A stretch of 64,000 nt of DNA from Mycobacterium lentiflavum. GTDB lineage: Bacteria; Actinomycetota; Actinomycetes; Mycobacteriales; Mycobacteriaceae. The position numbers and the translations under genes were made by a program. Shown piece by piece: positions 58,700-64,000 of this stretch. Position 1 is the first letter of the stretch, and each line of letters opens with the position of its first letter. The notes below the pieces were generated by a model, which was given only the letters and a program-made list of their open reading frames with translations, did no database searches and was not told where the DNA came from. Location: assembly GCF_022374895.2 (NCBI RefSeq), contig NZ_CP092424.2, positions 62,001-126,000 on the forward strand, written 5' to 3'.

Positions 58700-60544
58700 A
58701 TGACCAGCTCGACCACATCCCGCTCGGCGAAACTGCACGCCCCCGAGCTATCCGCCGAACACCTCGCTGAAATCGAAGAGGCTCTGGCATCCACACACAG
58801 CGACTGGCAACCCAGCGGACTGCCTACCGGGATTACCTATACCGACATCTTCTGCGGATTCGGCGGTTCCAGTATCGGCCTCGAAAATGCCGGGATGACT
58901 CTAGCTTTGGGTGCCAACCACTGGCCGAAAGCGATCGAAACCCACGCGCTGAACTTCCCCAACGCCGATCACCTAATCGCCGATGTGTCCAACTACGACA
59001 TGCGCAGGCTGCCTGACACGGATGTGCTCTGGGCATCGCCGATCTGCACCGAGCTCTCCCCCGCGGGCGGCACCCGCCGCCCCAGCGCCCAGCTGTCGCT
59101 GCTTGAGCCGGAAGGCCACGTACCCACGGCCGCGCTGGACCGCACACGCGCAACGTTCTGGGATGTGGTGCGCGCCACCGAGGTACACCGCTATCGAATT
59201 ATCCTGATCGAGAACGTGATCGAGGCGGCCTCTTGGGAATTATTCGACATCTGGTGTACCGCAATGGATAAACTGGGTTACAATCACCAGTTCATCTCGG
59301 TGTCTTCGGCTCACATCGGCGACGACGCAAATCCTCACGCCCCCCAGTGGCGCGATCGCCTCTACATCGTCTTCACAGCAGTGTCGTTGCCGACCATCGA
59401 CATCAGGCCGCGCCCGCTGACCTGGTGCCCCCAGTGCGACGAGATCAACCACGCGGTTCAGTCCTGGAAGCGTCTGGACCGCCGCCGCATCGGAAAGTAC
59501 CGCCAGCAGTACGTGTATCGCTGCCCCAATGCCCGGTGCAGGCACAGTGTTGTCGAACCGTTTGTGCGGCCCGCTGCTGTGGCCATCGATTGGAGCGACC
59601 TAGGCCAGCGCATCGGCGACCGCAGCAAGCCGCTGGCGGCCGCGACCATGCGCCGCATCCGTGCCGGGATCGCCCAGTTCGCCGAACCCACCGTGATCGC
59701 TACCAATCACGGCCGACTCGGTGAAGACCGCGCCTACCCGGCGGCCGGTGCCCCGATGCCTACTCGCTCCACCAAAATCGGCGACGGTGTCATATGCCCG
59801 CCGTCTGTGCTTGACCGCCGAGCCTATAACGACGGGGACGCGCGCCGCATTAAGCCCATCAGCGACCCGGTCGGGGCCATCACCGCCAACGGCCGCCCGC
59901 ACACTCTCGTGACACCGCAGATGGTGGTGCCGGCCGGAGGTTCCTGGAACACCGAAGCGATCAGCGCCGCCGACCCGCTGCGGACCCGCATGACTCGCGA
60001 CACCGATGGCCTGTTCACTCCCCAGCCATGGATCACCGTGTTACGCAACCACGCCGACGTGAGCTCGATCGAGGACCCGCTGGCCGCGGTGGCTACGGGG
60101 GGCGGAACCGGCGGAGGCCACCAGGGACTGACCGTCCCGCCGGGCGCTTTCATCCAGAAGCACCACGGCGGCGTGGATTATGCGGGCATCGCTCACATGA
60201 CCAAGAGCGTCAACGACCCGGTGCCCTCGGTTGTGGCGCGCCCCAACCTCTCTCTGGTGATCCCCTACCGCAAGGGCAAGGCCAAGACGACCGACGAGCC
60301 ACTGCACACGGTAGCGACTCGAGATTCGGCGGCCCTGGTGGCGGCCTCCGCGATCGACATCGACGATTGCCGCTTCAGGATGCTCAGCCCCCGTGAACAT
60401 GCTCGGGCACAACGTTTCCCTGACGACTATCGGGTCACCGGCAATCGTTCCGAGCAGACCATGGGGTTTGGGAATGCGGTGTCCAGCAACGTCGCTCAAT
60501 GGCTCGGCGGCTTCGTTGTCCGCCTTCTTGCAAGCGGCCAATAA
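58700..60544 (+). CDS. C5-cytosine DNA methyltransferase (solitary)
   Basis: A 614-aa Dcm-type enzyme. Motif I is DIFCGFGGSSIGL (about residues 49-61), motif IV SPICTELSPAGG with catalytic C116 (the usual PCQ is PIC-T here), motif VI IENVIEAAS (about 174), motif VIII QWRDRLYIVF and the C-terminal motif X GFGNAVSSNVAQWL. The long region between VIII and X includes a zinc-ribbon-like CPQCDE ... YRCPNARC and the target-recognition part. No endonuclease gene with a known fold is adjacent, so it resembles phage- or plasmid-borne solitary methylases. Control by the XRE/C protein is likely from the paired dyads. Confidence 0.92.
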   Translation: MTSSTTSRSAKLHAPELSAEHLAEIEEALASTHSDWQPSGLPTGITYTDIFCGFGGSSIGLENAGMTLALGANHWPKAIETHALNFPNADHLIADVSNYDMRRLPDTDVLWASPICTELSPAGGTRRPSAQLSLLEPEGHVPTAALDRTRATFWDVVRATEVHRYRIILIENVIEAASWELFDIWCTAMDKLGYNHQFISVSSAHIGDDANPHAPQWRDRLYIVFTAVSLPTIDIRPRPLTWCPQCDEINHAVQSWKRLDRRRIGKYRQQYVYRCPNARCRHSVVEPFVRPAAVAIDWSDLGQRIGDRSKPLAAATMRRIRAGIAQFAEPTVIATNHGRLGEDRAYPAAGAPMPTRSTKIGDGVICPPSVLDRRAYNDGDARRIKPISDPVGAITANGRPHTLVTPQMVVPAGGSWNTEAISAADPLRTRMTRDTDGLFTPQPWITVLRNHADVSSIEDPLAAVATGGGTGGGHQGLTVPPGAFIQKHHGGVDYAGIAHMTKSVNDPVPSVVARPNLSLVIPYRKGKAKTTDEPLHTVATRDSAALVAASAIDIDDCRFRMLSPREHARAQRFPDDYRVTGNRSEQTMGFGNAVSSNVAQWLGGFVVRLLASGQ

Positions 60545-60552
60545 TTGCGGAT

Positions 60553-60602
60553 CCACGAGCTTGGTATCGGTCACGAATAAGCGATTGATACCAAGCTCGT
60601 GG
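60553..60602. terminator. Perfect 16-bp inverted repeat after the methyltransferase gene
   Basis: Arms 60553-60568 (CCACGAGCTTGGTATC) and 60587-60602 are exact reverse complements with an 18-base loop, beginning nine bases past the stop. No U-run follows, so it is either a mycobacterial-type terminator or a protein-binding dyad. Confidence 0.6.
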
Positions 60603-60802
60603 CGAAACTAGCGCCACGATTCGCAGGCACGCTATACGCATACAAGGGCCTATAAATGACAATTTAGATGCACTCATTCAGCCATTCAAAGACAACGAGC
60701 ACAATTCGTAGAAATAACGCTAGAATGGTTGTACCACAACATCTTAACGGTTAGAATAGAGAATATCAAATAGCCATTCTGCCGACATTAGGAGAGGTTC
60801 AA
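60603..60802. other. Upstream region of nrdH
   Basis: About 200 AT-richer bases with no gene. GGAGAG at 60791-60796 supplies the nrdH ribosome site. A promoter is expected here but no clear -10/-35 pair can be fixed. Confidence 0.35.
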
Positions 60803-61042
60803 ATGGATATCACGGTCTACACCAAACCGGCCTGCGTTCAATGCACAGCCACGCGTAAAGCATTGGACAAAAATAACGTCAAATACAGTCTCGTCGACAT
60901 CACCGACGACCACGGGGCCCGCGACTACGTGATGAGTCTTGGATACCTGCAGGCACCAGTTGTCGTCGCCGGGTCCGAACACTGGAGCGGTTTCCGGCCC
61001 GGCAGGATTCGCGAACTAGCGTGCCTGGCTGCCGCCGTCTGA
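60803..61042 (+). CDS. nrdH: NrdH-type redoxin
   Basis: A 79-aa glutaredoxin-like protein with thioredoxin-like specificity. The redox site is KPACVQCTATR (C11, C14), the middle has VDITDDHGARDYVMSLGYLQ, then APVVV (cis-Pro) and HWSGFRPGRI, the NrdH signature end. It reduces ribonucleotide reductase NrdE. No nrdEF is nearby; mycobacteriophages and plasmids often carry a lone nrdH. It leads a run of three small genes. Confidence 0.92.
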   Translation: MDITVYTKPACVQCTATRKALDKNNVKYSLVDITDDHGARDYVMSLGYLQAPVVVAGSEHWSGFRPGRIRELACLAAAV

Positions 61043-61060
61043 AACCCAAGGAGCACAACG

Positions 61061-61450
61061 ATGTACGACCTCGTAATCGAGCACCACAGCCAAGGGTTGT
61101 CTCTCAGCGTCCACCCCGACCGGCGCGACGCCGGCGCAGCGCTGGACTCCTACCACCGCCACGTCGACTGCACGCGCCGCCCGATCCAACTCACCGAACC
61201 CTTTACCAGCTACGAACTCGTTGACCTATGCGACGGCCAGACGATCGCGATCGCCACCATCGAGCGTCGTCGCACAGACCCGATCACCGACCAACAATTC
61301 ACGGCCGCAAAGGCCGCAGTCGATGAGTCCCTAGCCCTAGCGAGCGCCGCCGAACGCCACGATATCCAAATCGCCTGGGATCAGATCACCGGCGCCATCA
61401 ACCACACCACGCACCACTCGCCCCCAGACCATCAGAGACGACAACCATGA
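61061..61450 (+). CDS. Hypothetical 129-aa protein downstream of nrdH
   Basis: ATG 61061 with AAGGAGCACAACG just upstream. It reads MYDLVIEHHSQGLSLSVHPD ... SYELVDLCDGQTIAIATIER and a helical C-terminus. I know similar small proteins from mycobacterial plasmids and phages, without a function. It overlaps the next gene by ATGA. Confidence 0.7.
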   Translation: MYDLVIEHHSQGLSLSVHPDRRDAGAALDSYHRHVDCTRRPIQLTEPFTSYELVDLCDGQTIAIATIERRRTDPITDQQFTAAKAAVDESLALASAAERHDIQIAWDQITGAINHTTHHSPPDHQRRQP

Positions 61451-61710
61451 ACACCAACGACTTTCACATCGGCCAGCTCGTCGACGCCGCCAACACCGCA
61501 GCGGTGAGCCGCGCGTGCGCCACCTGCACCTGCAAGACCACCCACGGTTTAATCGTTGCGATCGATGGCCGGCAAGTCACCGTCGAATGGATCGACTCCT
61601 GGGGGCCTCAGCACGAAACCTATCCGCTCGACCCCGAGCTCCTGCGCGCCGCGACACTCGCCGCTGCTGCCCGATCGCACGCGTCGCGACAACCTGACGT
61701 TGGCGACTAA
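61447..61710 (+). CDS. Hypothetical 87-aa protein
   Basis: Overlaps the preceding gene (ATGA). It has CATCTCKTTHGLIVAIDGRQ, a possible metal-binding cysteine cluster leading into a small beta-barrel-like part (VTVEWIDSWGPQHETYPLD). Unknown function. Confidence 0.65.
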   Translation: MNTNDFHIGQLVDAANTAAVSRACATCTCKTTHGLIVAIDGRQVTVEWIDSWGPQHETYPLDPELLRAATLAAAARSHASRQPDVGD

Positions 61711-62022
61711 GCCAACTCCCCACTCACAGACCCGGCGTCCACCGAGCCCTCTATTGAGATCCGAGAACTCAAGATCTGGGCGACCGGAATACGCGAGGGG
61801 CCAACAGGCCTGCGATTCCACACCGTCGCCGCCGCCGCACAAGCAATCCCGCCGACATCTGGGCCCGACCAGCCAGCGTGATACCCGGGGCCCACATCGT
61901 TGCCGTCTACTGGGCGATGCACACCGTTGTCTACCGTCTCGACCACATCCACGCTGATTCCCGACGTCGTGCAACACGATCGGCCGTCCTGGCCGGCTAA
62001 TCACCGACCGTGCTCAAGCTCC
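61711..62022. other. Spacer with a possible 40-aa gene
   Basis: About 310 bases. A frame from GTG 61878 to TAA 62000 gives 40 residues (VIPGAHIVAVYWAMHTVVYR and onwards). A preceding frame without a start ends in a TGA that overlaps this GTG. Both may be remnants; no family is recognised. Confidence 0.3.
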
Positions 62023-62535
62023 TCACCATAACGTCGGCATATCGCCGAGTCGCGCAGACTCTACTGCGGCCCGATCCCAGCCCCGTTCCCGCAACACCGT
62101 GCGCAACGCCACCGAGCGTTCCCGGCGAGCCCATAACCCATCACTGGGAACCGGCCTACGGCCTCCTCCACGCCGCATCCGAGCCATCCGCCGCATATTT
62201 TCACTCTGTGTCCCGACCACCACATGCTGGCGGGGCGCCTCAGCTGCACAGACTTTCACGCACAGCGGGCTATCACACTCATGCAAACCCAGCTCGTCTG
62301 GCTGAAGGAGCACACCGAGCCGACGCGCCAACGCGTACCGATGCGGCCGCACGCAAATCCCTTTACCCCTACGGTAAATGAAGAACCGACCATATCCGTC
62401 TTTACCGATCGCGCCCGTGAAAAAATCACAGTCGTCAGCGTCAGGTCCCTGGACTATGTAGGAGTCGAAGCGCCGACACTCGTCGGCATGCACAACAGGA
62501 TCGACCCACAGCGGAATCCCCGGATCTATACGCAC
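62023..62535 (-). CDS. HNH endonuclease-like protein
   Basis: A 170-aa protein of the phage HNH type: CDFFTGAIGKDGYGRFFIYR, then VRPHRYALARRLG (first His pair), HECDSPLCVKV (the H-x-C ... C metal site) and HVVVGTQSENMRRMARMRRG (Asn and the closing helix). Such enzymes are common as homing or packaging nucleases. It is the downstream gene of a pair with the 194-aa gene on the same strand, nine bases apart. Confidence 0.78.
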   Translation of the reverse strand: MRIDPGIPLWVDPVVHADECRRFDSYIVQGPDADDCDFFTGAIGKDGYGRFFIYRRGKGICVRPHRYALARRLGVLLQPDELGLHECDSPLCVKVCAAEAPRQHVVVGTQSENMRRMARMRRGGGRRPVPSDGLWARRERSVALRTVLRERGWDRAAVESARLGDMPTLW

Positions 62536-62544
62536 GCACCCACG

Positions 62545-63129
62545 CTAAGCCCGGCCACCGACATCTTCGGCATGCAGCGCAGCGCCGTCCGTATCTCGTG
62601 CTTCCACCGCCTCGCCATCGGCTTGCGCCGCAACGTCGTTCGAACCTAGTGCTTGCGCCGTCGCGCCAGGATCTTCGCCTGGTGCACCCGCCGCCGCGTC
62701 ATCGGTTTGCGCCGTAACGCCATTCGAACCTAGTGCTCGCGCTACCGGCGCGCCGTTGGCCGCACCTAGTGCATCCCGCGCCGCCACGGTAGGTGCGCTC
62801 GTCGCCTTCACGACCGCGCGAACGTCACCGACTTTGACCCCAGCCAATTCCGCTATCGCCGAGAGTGTCTCACCACGACCCTGCATTCGAGCCACCGCCG
62901 CGGCACCAGCCTGGCGGTGCTCATGGCGCCGCCGCTCCGCCTCCGCCCCAATCTCAAGGATGCGGGTCTCCTCCCACTCATCCACGGCCGCCAGACGACC
63001 CAGCTCGACGAGAAACGACGCCGCGTCATCAACGTTTTGACGCTCGCGCTCCACGCGGGCCTCGTTCGCCCTCAGCTGCGCCTCGCGAACCCGTTTACGC
63101 GCCGCCGATTTCGAGTTGATATTCACCAT
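62545..63129 (-). CDS. Plasmid-type helical protein with repeated C-terminal tail
   Basis: A 194-aa protein. Residues 1-80 form a basic coiled helix (SAARKRVREAQLRANEARVE ... IGAEAERRRHEHRQAG). Residues about 82-110 look like a short HTH (ETLSAIAELAGVKVGDVRAV). The tail has two copies of an ALGSNxVxAQxD unit plus Ala/Asp-rich linkers. Similar proteins lie next to relaxase genes on actinobacterial plasmids, so it may assist the relaxosome. It is divergent from the relaxase gene. Confidence 0.7.
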   Translation of the reverse strand: MVNINSKSAARKRVREAQLRANEARVERERQNVDDAASFLVELGRLAAVDEWEETRILEIGAEAERRRHEHRQAGAAAVARMQGRGETLSAIAELAGVKVGDVRAVVKATSAPTVAARDALGAANGAPVARALGSNGVTAQTDDAAAGAPGEDPGATAQALGSNDVAAQADGEAVEARDTDGAALHAEDVGGRA

Positions 63130-63418
63130 TGCCGCACCCTACGACGAAGCCGTCGACCCGCTCTACCACACCGACCAACATCAGTATGTCCACATTTGTC
63201 CCCCACCCATGTCTCCTAAACCCACTGTCCCGCAACCTAAGCCGATCACACCCCAAACCACCACACACCAATGCCCACCAGCACCAACCCTTCTCAACCA
63301 CCCCATACACCACACACCTCTTGCATTAAGGGGTAAGGGTTTCTTAAGAACTGCCCTAACTGTGTAGGACAGATCGTCGCTCGGGTCTCTAACGTGCGCC
63401 TCGAAGGGGACAACTGCG
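63130..63418. promoter_or_regulatory. Candidate oriT region before the relaxase gene
   Basis: The 290-base gap has a strongly G-poor top strand from about 63190 to 63325, then a palindrome TTCTTAAGAA at 63341-63350 flanked by GTAAGGG (63333-63339) and CCCTAAC (63354-63360), an inverted pair with one mismatch. MobF relaxases nick beside such dyads upstream of their own genes. The nick site cannot be named from sequence alone. Confidence 0.5.
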
Positions 63419-64000
63419 GTGACGATGACGATGCACAAGCTCACTGCCGGCGACGGGTATCAGTACCTCATCCGGCAAGTGGCTGCTGTGGACTCCACTG
63501 CCCGTGGACGGGCACCGCTGATCGATTACTACTCGTCGAAAGGTGAATGCCCGGGCCGTTGGGTGGGATCAGGGCTGGCGTCATTGCGATCAGCCCTACC
63601 CCGCGGAATACCGGCCAGCGATGTATCCGAAATATGGGCGGTCCCAGAGGGTTCCGAGGTCACTGAAGCCCAAATGAAAGCGTTGTTCGGCGAAGGTTTA
63701 CACCCCAACGCCGATGCGATCACAGCCTATGCGACCGCACGTGGAGTGCGCGGTGCCGCGGCGATCGACGCCGCCAAACTGGGCCGTAAGTTCTATATCC
63801 GCGACGGCGAAACCACCTTTGCTCGCGCCCTGGCAGTCGCCTATCGCGACCACAACGAAGAAGCCGGACTGCACTGGAACGCGCCGATCGACGCGCCCAC
63901 ACGCGCCGCGATCCGCACCGTTGTCGCGCACAGAAGGTTCGCCGAGCAGTACGGCCGCGCGCCCGCCGACGATCGTGAACTCAGTGGGTTTATCGCGCGG
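63419..64000 (+). CDS. MobF-type conjugative relaxase (TraA/TrwC-like), N-terminal part
   Basis: Starts at GTG 63419 (or ATG 63425/63431) after GAAGGGGA and remains open at the window edge. MHKLTAGDGYQYLIRQVAAV is the usual start of TrwC-domain relaxases in actinobacteria, and PLIDYYSSKGECPGRWVGSG carries the Tyr pair region typical of this domain. VRGAAAIDAAKLGRKFYIRD continues it. The protein should nick oriT and lead the strand during transfer; a helicase part probably lies outside the window. Confidence 0.88.
   Translation, partial: MTMTMHKLTAGDGYQYLIRQVAAVDSTARGRAPLIDYYSSKGECPGRWVGSGLASLRSALPRGIPASDVSEIWAVPEGSEVTEAQMKALFGEGLHPNADAITAYATARGVRGAAAIDAAKLGRKFYIRDGETTFARALAVAYRDHNEEAGLHWNAPIDAPTRAAIRTVVAHRRFAEQYGRAPADDRELSGFIAR

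Overview
This is high-GC actinobacterial DNA with the features of Mycobacterium: ESX-type WXG-like proteins, CmtR- and CadI-like metal proteins, a RelFG-like toxin pair, and many GTG/TTG starts. Almost everything in it is accessory. A MobF-type relaxase running off the right edge, an IS3-family element, a Tn554-like recombinase trio and many broken genes point to a conjugative plasmid or a plasmid-derived genomic island. No rRNA, tRNA or CRISPR array was seen.

Left part (1-17.8 kb): the tail of an OmpR-type response regulator; an IS3 element abutting a broken PAP2 gene; a RelE-type toxin-antitoxin pair; a nucleotidyltransferase/XRE pair; a broken DUF1330 gene; a large HNH-NB-ARC-TPR protein; a DCC thiol oxidoreductase and an O-methyltransferase; a Cas12m-like (type V-M) RNA-guided effector with no array beside it; a VapBC pair; an unrecognised 561-aa protein; and pseudogenes including an ESX-associated fragment.

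Defence island (17.9-30.9 kb): a Gabija-like pair (UvrD-type helicase plus ATPase-TOPRIM nuclease), a fossil of a second NACHT gene, a truncated nucleotidyltransferase, a PD-(D/E)XK nuclease, a NERD-STAND protein, and a divergent HNH-NACHT protein. With the HNH-NB-ARC protein at 7-9.6 kb there are three large STAND NTPases, each carrying a nuclease-like N-terminus. Two of them use the same type of HNH domain on different ATPase and sensor modules.

Metal island (30.9-44.3 kb): pstA-pstC-pstS, an FAD disulfide oxidoreductase, a second pstS, an ArsR-ArsC fusion, ArsR, CadI/ArsI, an MFS permease, a second ArsR with Acr3, a CDF transporter with a CmtR-type repressor, a thioredoxin-like protein and a TSUP permease. 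Visible dyads at the repressor promoters suggest arsenic or other soft-metal induction. No pstB is present.

Right part (44.8-64 kb): plasmid-type genes (Zn-ribbon protein, AAA+ ATPase, Cys-rich protein); a Tn554-like element with three tyrosine recombinases and TnpC, coupled by short overlaps; ESX-type WXG-like genes; a small XRE regulator whose likely operators (CTATAG dyads, paired 24 bp apart) lie before itself, an unknown gene and a solitary C5-cytosine DNA methyltransferase; NrdH; an HNH endonuclease; and a candidate oriT in front of the relaxase.
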